Shown: one piece after another, positions 26,574-35,813 of the stretch
Layout of the letters: each line of letters starts with the position of its first letter
Position numbering within the stretch: position 1 is the stretch's first letter
Assembly: GCA_041398825.1 (NCBI GenBank)
Contig: JAWKTX010000011.1
Location: 1-64,000, forward strand
DNA length: 64,000 nucleotides
Source: Planctomycetaceae bacterium
GTDB taxonomy: Bacteria > Planctomycetota > Planctomycetia > Planctomycetales > Planctomycetaceae
Direction of reading: 5' to 3'
Position numbers and translations under genes: made by a program
Notes under the pieces: model-generated
Told to the model about the DNA's origin: nothing
Seen by the model: only the letters and a program-made list of their open reading frames with translations
Databases searched by the model: none

Positions 26574-29500
26574 ATGCCGATTCAACGTGAGTTCTTAGAC
26601 TGGTCCCAACCGGCCTTACCATCGGCCGCTGATTATCTGATTCAACGCTACTCTGACGGTGACTCTCTCGACCTTTCGAACGTCATTCTGGTGTTTCCCG
26701 GGCGACGAGCCGGGCGACGAATGCTCGAGCTTCTCGTTGAAAAGGCAACGCTTCGCTGGCCTGATCTGTTGCCCCCGGTCATGGTAACTTTCGATCGATT
26801 TCCGGAGATGCTTTATACCCAGAAGCTGGGATTGGCGGACACGCTGACCCAATTGCTGGTCTGGCGTCATGCGCTCAGTTGCATTCCGGCGCGAGAACTC
26901 ACCGCCGCGCTTCCACACATTCCCAATGAAGACGCCATCCCGGCATGGATGGCACTCTGCGAAACACTCCGACGTCAGCATAATGAACTTGCAGCGGACG
27001 GCATGGAGTTCAGTGAGATCCATGAACATCTGGCAAACTCCGGAAATCGCAGTGAAGCCGACCGATGGAAAGCTCTGCGCCGGATTCAGGCAGAATATCT
27101 GATGCAAATGGACAGTCTTCAGCTTTGGGATCGCCAGGCGGCTCGACTGGTCGCGGTTGAACAAAACGAGTGTCAGGTGGATCGCGATATCATCATGGTT
27201 GGCACCGTCGACATGAACAGAATTGTCCGACGCATGATCGACCAGATTGCCGATCGAGTCACGGTCCTCATACATGCACCGGAGTCAGAGGCAGGTTCTT
27301 TTGATGAGCATGGTTGCCTGATTCCTGCAGAATGGGAATCTCGCCAATTGAACATTCCGATTTCGATGATGGCCATTGTTGACAAGCCGGATGATCAGGC
27401 CCAGTGCGTGATTCAACAGCTCTCCGAATTGCAGGGCCGATATCGTGCGGACGAAGTTGCAATTGGAGTCGCCAATGACAGGCTCGTTCCGGCAATCCTG
27501 CAGGGATTGTCCGATGCCGGACTCTCGGGACGATGGCCGATCGGTCAGGTGATCAGCAGCTCGCGACCGTATCGGCTGCTGGAAGCCGTCACGATGCACC
27601 TGATTTCCGCACGGGACGGTTTGCCCGCAGACTTTGCGTCGCTTTCAGATCTTGTTCGACATCCTGATCTGACATCGTGGATTGACCTGAAGGTTAAACT
27701 TGCCTTTGGCTCTGAAAAATCTGTCGAAGCTCCGGCTGGCAGCATCGTCGCTCAGACTCAGCGAAGAAGGCGATTAAAGGCGGTCGAGACGGACTGGTTA
27801 ACCACTCTGGATAAGTATCTTGCCGATCACTTGCAGGCTACGCCAGGCGTGTTACTGGGAGACGAATCAACACGGAGGTCGGTGGGTGCTGTCTGCGACG
27901 CGGTTGAACTACTGCTTGCAGAGCTGTTGCCGCCGTCACTTCGAAGCCAGGCGCACCTTCTGGCAGATGAACGTCCGGCTCCTGGAACAAGGCGGAAAGG
28001 CAAGGTGGGACAGTCGCTTCCCAGTCAACGTCAGCTGATGCTCGATGACATGGAAGAAGCAGCGACGCATTCGATACAGCAACTTCTCACTCGAAAAAGG
28101 ACTCTCATTGAATGGGCCGACGGGGCATTGCGAATGATCGCGACAATTTACAGGGATCGTGAACTGGTTGAGGAAAAACAGTCTGATCGGGCGATTGTCG
28201 AGTGTTTTAGTGCTGTTCAGTCGCTGATAGAATCCCTTCGCCAGGTGCCCGACATGGTGATGCCTCGAACAACCTGCGTTCAGGCATTGCAGCTTATTCT
28301 TCGTCAGATCGGTGAGGGCAATGTTCCACCTGGGGAATCGGAGCTTGCAATTGACCTGATGGGGTGGCTCGAACTCCCGCTCGACGACAGTCCTGTTGTC
28401 ATCCTGACGGGATTCAACGAAGGTGATATTCCAGAATCGACGACGTCTGATGTCTTTCTGCCAAATAGTTTCCGGCAGCAGCTCGGACTGACAGACAATG
28501 CTCGCCGATACGCCCGAGACGCTTACGCAATGACGACACTGCTGAACAACAGACATGTGTTAAAGTTGATCGCGGGGCGCGTTGATGTAAAAGGAAACCC
28601 TGTCGCTCCCAGTCGGCTTTGGTTTGCGGCCGATCAGCAGTCTCTGCCGCAAAGAGTTCGCCTGTTTTATGCCGCTGACAAACAACAGAGTGATACGGGC
28701 GACCGTGAAGTCGGTCTATCCGCAGGTGTTCCGGATACGCGTCAGAGTGGCTTTGTGATTCCATCGCCCCCTCCTCGCAAACGCTTACCTGATGAAATCT
28801 CTGTGACGGACTTTCGAGTCTATCTGGATTGTCCGTATCGATATTTTATCGGTCGTGAACTGAAACTGCGGTCCATTCAGGATGAAACCAGAGAACTCAG
28901 TGCGGCAGCGTTCGGGAGTTTGATGCATGAAGTACTGAATCGGTTCGGCGAATCGAATGTTCGAACCGCGACGACTCCCGAAGCCATTGAACTGTTCCTG
29001 CTGACGGAATTGCAGAAAGTGGCGGCCGTTCGCTTCGGACGCGATCGTTCCGCAACAGTTGTGGTTCAGTTAAAGATGCTGGAAAACCGGCTGCAGAAAT
29101 TCGCCGAGTGGCAGGCTGGCACTGCAAAGGAAGGCTGGCGCATTGTCCGCACGGAAGCTCGCCTGGAGTACAGTCACTTTCGAGACTCAAAGGACAGACC
29201 AGTCAAGCTGATTGGACGTATCGATCGGATCGATCAGCATCAGACCACCAGGGCGTGGCGAGTGCTTGACTATAAAACAAGCGAATCCGCCCTCAAGCCG
29301 GATGCGACACATCGGACGAAGGGGGAGTGGATTGATTTGCAGCTGCCACTCTATCGATTACTGGTGCAACCCATTTCCGTAAAAGGTGAAGTGCAGCTTG
29401 GTTACATTCACCTTCCAGGAGATCTGAGTCAAATCAACTGCAGCATAGCCGACTGGGATGAAGAAACGCTTCAGTCGGCCGAAAACAAAGCGCGACAGGT

Positions 29501-29648
29501 TGCAGCCGATATCCTGGACCTGAGGATTGATCGCGTGTTGGTTTCAAATTCGCAGTGGCAGAATGAATTTTCACGTCTGTGTCAGGATCGAGTGATTGAT
29601 CGAAACATCCCCTGGCTGTCGGACTACTCGCTGGGACACGAGGATTGA
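26574..29648 (+). CDS. AddB/RexB-like PD-(D/E)XK nuclease-helicase protein
   Basis: 1024-aa cytosolic protein resembling the B subunit of AddAB-type recombination nucleases. The N-terminal helicase-like part has NVILVFPGRRAGRRML, where the Walker A lysine position is not clearly preserved. A UvrD-like C region follows (PVVILTGFNEGDIPES, ARRYARDAYAMTTLL). The C-terminal nuclease has DCPYRYFIGRELKLR, AAFGSLMHEVLNRFG, GRIDRIDQ and RVLDYKTS, the D-x-x-K catalytic core of PD-(D/E)XK. The start at 26574 has GGGGGA five bases upstream. No addA lies nearby in this window, so the partner must be elsewhere. Likely role: processing of double-strand breaks. Confidence 0.85.
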   Translation: MPIQREFLDWSQPALPSAADYLIQRYSDGDSLDLSNVILVFPGRRAGRRMLELLVEKATLRWPDLLPPVMVTFDRFPEMLYTQKLGLADTLTQLLVWRHALSCIPARELTAALPHIPNEDAIPAWMALCETLRRQHNELAADGMEFSEIHEHLANSGNRSEADRWKALRRIQAEYLMQMDSLQLWDRQAARLVAVEQNECQVDRDIIMVGTVDMNRIVRRMIDQIADRVTVLIHAPESEAGSFDEHGCLIPAEWESRQLNIPISMMAIVDKPDDQAQCVIQQLSELQGRYRADEVAIGVANDRLVPAILQGLSDAGLSGRWPIGQVISSSRPYRLLEAVTMHLISARDGLPADFASLSDLVRHPDLTSWIDLKVKLAFGSEKSVEAPAGSIVAQTQRRRRLKAVETDWLTTLDKYLADHLQATPGVLLGDESTRRSVGAVCDAVELLLAELLPPSLRSQAHLLADERPAPGTRRKGKVGQSLPSQRQLMLDDMEEAATHSIQQLLTRKRTLIEWADGALRMIATIYRDRELVEEKQSDRAIVECFSAVQSLIESLRQVPDMVMPRTTCVQALQLILRQIGEGNVPPGESELAIDLMGWLELPLDDSPVVILTGFNEGDIPESTTSDVFLPNSFRQQLGLTDNARRYARDAYAMTTLLNNRHVLKLIAGRVDVKGNPVAPSRLWFAADQQSLPQRVRLFYAADKQQSDTGDREVGLSAGVPDTRQSGFVIPSPPPRKRLPDEISVTDFRVYLDCPYRYFIGRELKLRSIQDETRELSAAAFGSLMHEVLNRFGESNVRTATTPEAIELFLLTELQKVAAVRFGRDRSATVVVQLKMLENRLQKFAEWQAGTAKEGWRIVRTEARLEYSHFRDSKDRPVKLIGRIDRIDQHQTTRAWRVLDYKTSESALKPDATHRTKGEWIDLQLPLYRLLVQPISVKGEVQLGYIHLPGDLSQINCSIADWDEETLQSAENKARQVAADILDLRIDRVLVSNSQWQNEFSRLCQDRVIDRNIPWLSDYSLGHED

Positions 29649-29665
29649 TCTGAAGCGATGTGGAA

Positions 29666-29704
29666 TGAAAAAAAGTCGTCTGAAGACTTTCAGACGACTT
29701 TCAA
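29666..29704 (-). terminator. Terminator for the small basic protein gene (possibly bidirectional)
   Basis: A 13-bp perfect stem (29672-29684 with 29689-29701) and a 4-nt loop. Read on the minus strand it is followed by a run of seven T, so it best serves the gene ending at 29738. Read on the plus strand only three T follow, but it could also close the AddB-like gene. Confidence 0.85.
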
Positions 29705-29737
29705 CGGGATTTTCATGGTTCGACGGGAACGACCTGA

Positions 29738-30163
29738 CTAGTCGCCCGAATTCGATGCCGAAGAATCGCCGAATGTACGCCACTCCATTTTGGTTGGCTC
29801 GGCAACCTTACGGTACCCGAGGCTCATCAGCACTTCCAGTACTTCGCTCCATGTTGGGAACGGCCGCCCGCTTTTTCGTTTATAGTCATCCATGGCTCGC
29901 ATGAATTCAATTTCGCCACCGGAGTAATCACGCTCACAGGTGGTGGGATCGATCTGTCGGCGACGGTCCGCACGTCGCCTGTCGGCAATTTCACGTCGCT
30001 CTCGCCGGGCGATCTCTTCTTCAGTCAGCGTATCGGCAGCCTCAGGAATTACCTCAGATTTGCGAACTGCAGAGGCCGACCTGGTGATGTTTCGCGCAGG
30101 AGCCTGCCTTCGACGCCCTGACCGACGGTCAGTCACAAGTACACTGGATTCAATTTCCGACAT
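29738..30163 (-). CDS. Small charged protein, paralogue of the gene at 30526
   Basis: 141-aa protein with no hydrophobic segments. The N half is Arg-rich (RRSGRRRQ, ARRERREIADRRRADRRR) and probably disordered or nucleic-acid binding. The C terminus carries MDDYKRKSGRPFPTWSEVLE followed by VLMSLGYRK. The same motif closes the next gene upstream (VDDYKIANRRRFITFEELFD then VISALGYHK), so the two are paralogues. ATG at 30163 is used because AAGGG lies eight bases before it and the frame upstream is unlike coding sequence. I know of similar small planctomycete proteins but no function. It ends before a strong terminator. Confidence 0.75.
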   Translation of the reverse strand: MSEIESSVLVTDRRSGRRRQAPARNITRSASAVRKSEVIPEAADTLTEEEIARRERREIADRRRADRRRQIDPTTCERDYSGGEIEFMRAMDDYKRKSGRPFPTWSEVLEVLMSLGYRKVAEPTKMEWRTFGDSSASNSGD

Positions 30164-30525
30164 GCATACACCCTTGGAGAATTCGGGGAAAGAATGGGTG
30201 GAGAATTCGTCAGGCTCACCGTACGGCGAACACTGAGAACTCAGGTGGTTATTCAGTTCGGCGGAGTTCAGGAATGAGCGGCTGCGGCCCGCGCGCCAGG
30301 CCCATTCCGACACTCTGCTTCACGATGATCTGCTCACCGAACTATTCCACACAGAATGTCGATGTGTGAAAAGAAGCCGATTACTTCGACTTGTTCATTC
30401 AAAGAAACATTAGTGATTGCGGAAGAAAACTAGTTGTAACGATTCTAAGGGCTGAAAAGCTGCAGGTAAAAAATCTGAAGTCCGGACGTATCCCGCCGAA
30501 CGGTTTCAGCTCTCGTCCGCCATTG
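30164..30525. other. Intergenic region between the two small paralogues
   Basis: 362 bases without a supported gene. It is AT-richer around 30390-30480 and must hold the promoter for the gene at 30163. No repeat copy or hairpin of note was seen. Confidence 0.5.
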
Positions 30526-30771
30526 CTACTTGTGGTATCCCAGCGCCGAAATCACATCGAAGAGTTCTTCGAACGTGATAAAACGGCGGCGATTAGCAAT
30601 CTTGTAGTCGTCGACGGCAGTCGCCAGTTCATTGACTTCAGGACGTGCGGAACGATCTCCGTCTCGAAATTGGCGTCTTTCGTAACCTGCGACGGCCGGG
30701 CCGTTGTCGCCACGGCGGCGGTCAAGAAAGCCCTGCTGTGTAGCCGGAGTCGCGATAGCTTGCTGTTCCAT
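30526..30771 (-). CDS. Small charged protein, paralogue of the gene at 29738
   Basis: 81-aa protein. Start ATG at 30771 (MEQQAIATPATQQGFLDRRR). The first half is polar and Arg-rich; the last 35 residues carry VDDYKIANRRRFITFEELFD and ISALGYHK, matching the neighbour's C terminus at the DDYK, R-x-F, E-x-x-x-V and LGY positions. It lies upstream of the paralogue on the same strand with a 362-bp gap, so independent transcription is possible. The function is unknown; the shared motif looks like a small helical domain. Confidence 0.7.
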   Translation of the reverse strand: MEQQAIATPATQQGFLDRRRGDNGPAVAGYERRQFRDGDRSARPEVNELATAVDDYKIANRRRFITFEELFDVISALGYHK

Positions 30772-31080
30772 GTCTGTCTCACTTTTTTTGTTGCTGAGCT
30801 TCCCCCGCATAACGAAGTCATTTCCGGGAGCAAAACAACTGTTCGTTCCGTTCTTCGTGACTGCAAACGGGTTCTGAATGGGACACGGTAATCGCAGGTT
30901 AACAGGTACGGGTTGAGCTAAAGAATGTGGTTGTGCCGAAGATTTCAATTCGCACCGCAGTGGGTTTGCCTCCCAAACTACTGGATTCCACTCCGCCGCT
31001 GAAGCTGTAAGATGGGTGCAAACTTCGAATCGATCCTTACCCAACACTCACTGAAATTCAGAATTGTGGAGTTCCGAACA
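30772..31080. other. Divergent intergenic region
   Basis: 309 bases between the divergent small protein gene and the lipoprotein gene. A run of seven T (30784-30790) lies just upstream of the small gene. I see no further gene, repeat or clear promoter. Confidence 0.5.
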
Positions 31081-31701
31081 ATGTCCTGCCGCTGTCTTGC
31101 CGCTGTGATCGCATCCGGCCTGATTCAATTCACGCTTGCGGGTTGTTCTCCTTCGACAGAACCACCGGCGGCCCCACCGACTCCGCCTTCTTCAGACGCC
31201 ACAGGTACCGGAGGTCTGGAAACGGGATCCAATTCGAATGAAGGCGCATCCGATTCTGTCGATGAGTTTCAGGAGTTTGACGGAATGAAGTTTCTCGTTC
31301 CGGCAAGTTGGGAATCGATGGAACTCTCCGGCATGCAGAAAGGGATTATCGCAGCAAAATTCAGCATTCCTTCGGCGGGCGATGATGTCAGCCTGACCCT
31401 TTCCACCTCAGGGGGATCCCTTGAAGACAACATTCGGCGATGGCAGGGACAGTTCAGTGGTGGCCCGGATATTGTAACGGAATCCATTAAGGCTGACGGT
31501 CAGGATGCAACTGTGGTGCGTCTTCAGGGAACGTTTTCTCCCGGCTTCGGCCGACCATCTCAGGATGGCTATGCGATGACAGGTGTGGTCATTCCTATGG
31601 GTCAGACCAACTACTACATCAAGCTGACAGGCCCCATTGAAGGAGTCTCCAGCGCAGACGCCGAGTTCATCGAGTTCTGCAAATCAGCGCGTCGTGGCTA
31701 G
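31081..31701 (+). CDS. Predicted lipoprotein
   Basis: 206-aa protein with a lipoprotein signal: MSCRCLAAVIASGLIQFTLAGC, lipobox LAGC with the acylated Cys near residue 22. A Pro/Ser/Thr/Gly linker follows (about 23-55), then a beta-rich domain (FDGMKFLVPASWESME, ISVT-like strands, GGSLEDNIRRWQGQF, GYAMTGVVIPMGQTNYYIKL). This pattern of 'W-E and N-I-x-R-W-x-x-Q-F' resembles other planctomycete lipoproteins of unknown function. Repeat copy B starts on the base after the stop codon. Confidence 0.8.
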   Translation: MSCRCLAAVIASGLIQFTLAGCSPSTEPPAAPPTPPSSDATGTGGLETGSNSNEGASDSVDEFQEFDGMKFLVPASWESMELSGMQKGIIAAKFSIPSAGDDVSLTLSTSGGSLEDNIRRWQGQFSGGPDIVTESIKADGQDATVVRLQGTFSPGFGRPSQDGYAMTGVVIPMGQTNYYIKLTGPIEGVSSADAEFIEFCKSARRG

Positions 31702-31805
31702 AGCTGTCCGTTGAAAAAGCCGGGACAGGCGAGCAGGACGACTGAAAACCGTCGTGTTCTAAGGTCTCCTGCTCGAGCCAGTCCCGTTTTTCAACAGGCT
31801 GCCAG
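31702..31805 (+). repeat. Dispersed ~100-nt palindromic repeat, copy B
   Basis: 104 nt beginning directly after the lipoprotein stop codon. Predicted stems: GTTGAAAAA (31710-31718) with TTTTTCAAC (31787-31795); after a 2-nt bulge CGGGAC (31721-31726) with GTCCCG (31781-31786); GAGCAGGA (31731-31738) with TCCTGCTC (31767-31774); and a small inner ACGAC/GTCGT. Compared with copies A and C, the third base of the outer stem changes A/G/C with matching partner T/C/G, supporting a conserved fold. Confidence 0.88.
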
Positions 31806-31859
31806 AGCTGTTCATTTGAGTACCGGCGAGCGGAATGTCGAGGGAAGCGGATCAGCAGT

Positions 31860-33014
31860 ATGAACGACACCCGAATCTATTTCGATAACAACGCAACAAC
31901 GTGTATGTTGCCCGAAGTTGTCGAAGCGATCAACCACGCGGGAAGGACGGCCTTTGCGAATCCCGGCAGTCAGCACAGCTTCGGACGGGATGCTCGCCGG
32001 ACGCTTGATGACGCGCGTGAAACCATTGCGCGCATCCTGAACGCAGAAGAGTCTGAAGTCGTGTTTACCAGCGGCGGAACAGAATCAATCAACATGGCGG
32101 TTCAGGGGTTAACAGCCGGCCGAACAGGCACCATTGTCGCGACCGCCGGTGAGCATCCCGCAACCCTGCGTTCATATGATCGCGCTGCCGTTCACGGGCT
32201 CAGGTCCCTTCACCTGAAAGTCGATTCCGATGGATTGCTCGTCGAATCGGAACTCGATGGACTGCCCTGGAACCAGTTGAGACTTGTTTCTGTGATCCTT
32301 GCCCACAACGAGACCGGGGTGATTCAGCGCACAAAGAGGCTCAGTGACCTCTGCGAACATCACCGCGTTCCGCTGCTGATTGACGCTGTGCAGGCCGTTG
32401 GCAAGATCCCTGTGGACTTTGCAGCATTGAAGGCGACAGCTCTGGCTTTTGGTGCGCATAAGTTTCATGGCCCTCGCGGTGTCGGTGGACTACTGATACG
32501 CCGGGGCGTGAAACTTGTGCCATTCATGGAGGGCGGACATCAGGAGAATGGACGCCGTGCCGGAACAGAAGCTGTCCCACTGATCGCGGGCATGGCAAAA
32601 GCGCTCGAGGTTTGGCATGAGTCTGCAGGACACCGGCAGATGATGATTTCCGAAATGCGAAACCAACTCCAGCAGCGGCTGCTTGGTGAGTGCTCGCCGG
32701 CCATCGTGCATGGCTATCAGGCCGAACGTCTGCCTAACACGCTTAGTATTGCATTTCCGGGACTTTCCGGCGAAGCTCTCCTGGTGAATTTACACTTAGC
32801 TGAAGTGGCATGTTCGCTGGGAAGTACATGTGCAAGTGGTTCTGCGGAACCAGCCCCGGCGCTGCTGGCGATGGGAGTGCCGCCGGACATCTGTCTGGCC
32901 ACCGTTCGGTTGAGTCTCGGAATCCTGAATACAATGGATGAAGTCAACGATGCCGCAAATCGAATCGCCGAAGTCGTTCGTCGAATGCGATCTTCACAGA
33001 ACCCAACTGGGTAA
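31860..33014 (+). CDS. Cysteine desulfurase (NifS/IscS-like)
   Basis: 384-aa class V PLP enzyme releasing sulfur from cysteine as enzyme-bound persulfide for Fe-S clusters and thiolation. Motifs: YFDNNATTCMLPEV, FTSGGTESINMA, GEHP (His99 over PLP), LLIDAVQAVGK, PLP lysine K201 in FGAHKFHGPRG, RRAGTEAVP, and the mobile-loop Cys324 in CSLGSTCASGSAEP. The loop matches NifS/IscS group I. No iscU or other Fe-S gene is adjacent. The downstream gene is 49 bp away on the same strand. It is a candidate donor for the TusA/DsrE pair at 5.4-6.0 kb, though that link is inference. Confidence 0.93.
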   Translation: MNDTRIYFDNNATTCMLPEVVEAINHAGRTAFANPGSQHSFGRDARRTLDDARETIARILNAEESEVVFTSGGTESINMAVQGLTAGRTGTIVATAGEHPATLRSYDRAAVHGLRSLHLKVDSDGLLVESELDGLPWNQLRLVSVILAHNETGVIQRTKRLSDLCEHHRVPLLIDAVQAVGKIPVDFAALKATALAFGAHKFHGPRGVGGLLIRRGVKLVPFMEGGHQENGRRAGTEAVPLIAGMAKALEVWHESAGHRQMMISEMRNQLQQRLLGECSPAIVHGYQAERLPNTLSIAFPGLSGEALLVNLHLAEVACSLGSTCASGSAEPAPALLAMGVPPDICLATVRLSLGILNTMDEVNDAANRIAEVVRRMRSSQNPTG

Positions 33015-33063
33015 CGCGATTGTGCAGACATCAAGTGGTGTTAGCCATTGGTTGGTCCGGAAA

Positions 33064-35469
33064 ATGAAATTTGCGTTACTTGCATGTCTCGCAGTGACGC
33101 ACTGGTCAGACATGCTGGTTGCTCAGGAAGCACAGTTGTCGGACATTGAGCTTCGCGATCGCATCAAACAGTCCATGGCGCGGGGCTGCGATTATCTGAA
33201 GCGGAGTCAGAACGGCGATGGGTCGTGGGTCACTCCTGAGCAGATCTCTTCCAGGCACGAAGTTGGCAGCACTGCTCTGGCCGTCATGGCACAGATCAAC
33301 TGTGACGTTCCTGTTTCTTCTCGTGAGATTCAGTTGGGACTGCAGTTCCTGCGGCAGGAGGCACCAAATGTGATGGAACGCACACACTCCGTGTATGAAG
33401 TTTCTCTCTTGATCATGGCGCTCGTGGCCGCCGAAGAATATGAAAAAGACATGCCGCGAATTCGAATACTCGCTCGAGAGCTTGAGAATTCGATGGTGCT
33501 GCGCGGGGCGGATGCCGGACTCTGGGGGTATCGAGTCGGAAGTCGTGGCGGTTCACCAGACCGAAGTAACGGCCAATATGCCGTCCTGGCGCTCCGGGAA
33601 GCTGCTTATGCCGGAGTTGAGGTTTCACAGGATACTTGGCGCACGATTCACGAACACTGGGTGAATCATCAGAATAATGATGGCGGGTGGGGATACCACA
33701 CTGGCGATGGGAAATCGATCGGAACGATGACGGTTGCCGGACTTTCAACCATCGGCATTACCTCCCGAATGCTGATGAACGATCTTGATGTCGATGATGA
33801 GGGACGACCGAATTGTTGCCAGCCTCCTTCCACAAACGACGCGATGCGAAAGGGAAAGGAGTGGATGGCGAGGAACTTCTCGGTCTATCGAAATCCGGGT
33901 GGAAGCAGCTGGCTGTTCTACTATTTGTACGGACTTGAGCGTGCCGGACGACTGACAAACAGTCGATTCTTCGGGAGATTCGACTGGTACAGAGACGGCG
34001 CTCGGTTCTTCATCAGTGCTCAGCAGGGCGCAGGGAACTGGCTCGCACAGGCGGGAACCAACGAACGGGACGAAATTCTGAATACGTCCATGGCGCTGCT
34101 TTTTCTTTCGAAGGGCCTGTCACGCGTCGTCATCAACAAACTGGACTACAGCTCACCCAACGGTGAATCCATCGAAACAGGTGAATGGAATCGCCATCCC
34201 AACGATGCAATCAACCTCGTGGAACTCATTGATTCTCTGCCCCAGTGGCCGCCGCGTTTGGTCAGTCAGACGCTGACGCTGTCTCGCCTGCGTCCTGAAA
34301 CTGCCGTTGCCGATCTGAATCAAGCACCGGTGTTACTGATCTCCGGAAAAAAGGCACCTCAACTGACCGATACCCACGTCGCCTGGCTGCGCGAATTTGT
34401 TGACCAGGGGGGCTTCATCTTTGCCGTTGCAAACTGCGACGGCAAAGGCTTCGATACAGAGTTCCGCAGACTTGTCGAGCGACTGTTTCCACAGGGGGAC
34501 GCATCGCTGCAGCGACTGACCTCCGACCACCCGGTGTTTCGCAGTGAGTATCTGCTGAATGCCGATGGTATCGAACTGTGGGGCGTCGATTTTGGTTGTC
34601 GGACATCGATTATTTACAGCCCCGATGATATTGGCTGCCTCTGGCAAAAGTGGCAGCGACACGACGCTCCAAATCGAAACAAGGATCTGGTGCAGCGAAT
34701 CATCAGAGGAACCCGAATCGGGGTGAATGTTCTGGCCTACGCGACCGGGCGCGAGCCGCCGGAAAAATTCAGCATGAACAATGTGAACGATGAGAGGAAT
34801 CGAAGAATTGAGCGTGGTCTTCTGGAGATTGCAAAACTAAGGCACAGCGGCGGATGGGATACGGCGCCCAGAGCACTGCCAAATTTGCTGCGAGCGTTAA
34901 ACGAAAAGGCAGGCGTCCCGACGGCGGTTAACGGTGAGCCGATTCCAATTACCCCGAATGAACTTTTGCGGTTCCCGCTGGTTTACATGCATGGGCGATA
35001 CAGTTTCGCGCTGGAACAAACGCAGCGGGAAGCGTTACGAACCCACATTCTGCGAGGAGGCGTGCTGTTCGCCGACGCCTGCTGCGGATCAACCCGTTTC
35101 GACAGAAGTTTCCGTGACATGATGCAACAGACATTTCCTGAGAATGCTCTGAAGCAAATTCCACCAGACCATGAACTGTTTTCGAGCGAAATCGGATATG
35201 ACATCTCAAAAGCCACCATCAGGAAGCTGGTCCCGACCGCTGCCAACGCGAGTATGAAGTCCAAAGAGGAAACCGGGCCTCCAATTCTGGAGGGTATCGA
35301 AGTGAACGGTCGAATGGCCGTCATCTACAGTCGATACGACATCAGCTGTGCACTGGAACACCAGGCCTCTCTTGCCTGCAACGGCTACCTGGAAGACGAT
35401 GCTGCCCGAATCGCGACGAATGTCGTCCTGTATGCGCTGCTCAAAGAAAGTGATCTGCCGACGGAGTGA
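33064..35469 (+). CDS. Exported prenyltransferase-fold/DUF4159 protein
   Basis: 801-aa exported protein. Signal peptide MKFALLACLAVTHWSDMLVAQ. The N half (about 35-370) has alpha-alpha barrel repeats of the squalene/prenyltransferase type (GCDYLKRSQNGDGSW, GQYAVLALREAAYAG, NNDGGWGYH), without the catalytic DxDD of cyclases. The C half has two DUF4159 modules: one around 400-600 (VLLISGKKAPQLTD, FVDQGGFIFAVANCDG, ELWGVDFGCRTSIIYSPDDI) and one around 600-795 (HGRYSFALEQTQREALRTHI, GGVLFADACCG, AVIYSRYDISCALE). This fusion is common in planctomycetes and has no known activity. Confidence 0.88.
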   Translation: MKFALLACLAVTHWSDMLVAQEAQLSDIELRDRIKQSMARGCDYLKRSQNGDGSWVTPEQISSRHEVGSTALAVMAQINCDVPVSSREIQLGLQFLRQEAPNVMERTHSVYEVSLLIMALVAAEEYEKDMPRIRILARELENSMVLRGADAGLWGYRVGSRGGSPDRSNGQYAVLALREAAYAGVEVSQDTWRTIHEHWVNHQNNDGGWGYHTGDGKSIGTMTVAGLSTIGITSRMLMNDLDVDDEGRPNCCQPPSTNDAMRKGKEWMARNFSVYRNPGGSSWLFYYLYGLERAGRLTNSRFFGRFDWYRDGARFFISAQQGAGNWLAQAGTNERDEILNTSMALLFLSKGLSRVVINKLDYSSPNGESIETGEWNRHPNDAINLVELIDSLPQWPPRLVSQTLTLSRLRPETAVADLNQAPVLLISGKKAPQLTDTHVAWLREFVDQGGFIFAVANCDGKGFDTEFRRLVERLFPQGDASLQRLTSDHPVFRSEYLLNADGIELWGVDFGCRTSIIYSPDDIGCLWQKWQRHDAPNRNKDLVQRIIRGTRIGVNVLAYATGREPPEKFSMNNVNDERNRRIERGLLEIAKLRHSGGWDTAPRALPNLLRALNEKAGVPTAVNGEPIPITPNELLRFPLVYMHGRYSFALEQTQREALRTHILRGGVLFADACCGSTRFDRSFRDMMQQTFPENALKQIPPDHELFSSEIGYDISKATIRKLVPTAANASMKSKEETGPPILEGIEVNGRMAVIYSRYDISCALEHQASLACNGYLEDDAARIATNVVLYALLKESDLPTE

Positions 35470-35813
35470 AAATGACTCCGCAGAAAACGCCCGCTGACAA
35501 GTCGAACAATCAAGGTGTGGAAGTCTGCAGCGGGTGTATTCCTACGGAGCCACATAAGCCGGCAATCGAAAAGTGCGCGGGTGTCAGACAGAAGGAGCAA
35601 AAGCATGCGCACGGGAGTAAATCGCAGCAGTCATTCCAGACCGGACCGGAAATCTGATGAAAACTCAGAATTCCTTTTGAACTCCGTAAGCTCTTGCCTG
35701 CAAACGACTTCTGCCATAAGCACTCAAGGAAGAAGAACTGTACGAAAAAAGAGCCGAGCCTTCCCAAAGAAGACTCGGCTCTCGATTCAATAAGGGGTGC
35801 ACCGATCAACCGG
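35470..35813. other. Intergenic region with small open frame and terminator
   Basis: 344 bases between convergent genes. A 63-codon frame at 35466-35657 (GTG start overlapping the previous stop, polar and Cys/His containing) has no recognised relatives and no clear ribosome site; I do not call it. The right part holds the terminator of the small acidic protein gene. Confidence 0.45.
35744..35782 (-). terminator. Rho-independent terminator of small acidic protein gene
   Basis: Stem GAGCCGAG (35751-35758) with CTCGGCTC (35774-35781), extended inside by CTTC/GAAG. On the minus strand it is followed by six T. It lies 32 bp after the stop codon at 35814. Confidence 0.9.

Noticed and set aside
35466..35657. 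63-aa gene after the DUF4159 protein
   Set aside because: No recognisable features beyond polarity and a start overlapping the previous stop; insufficient evidence.
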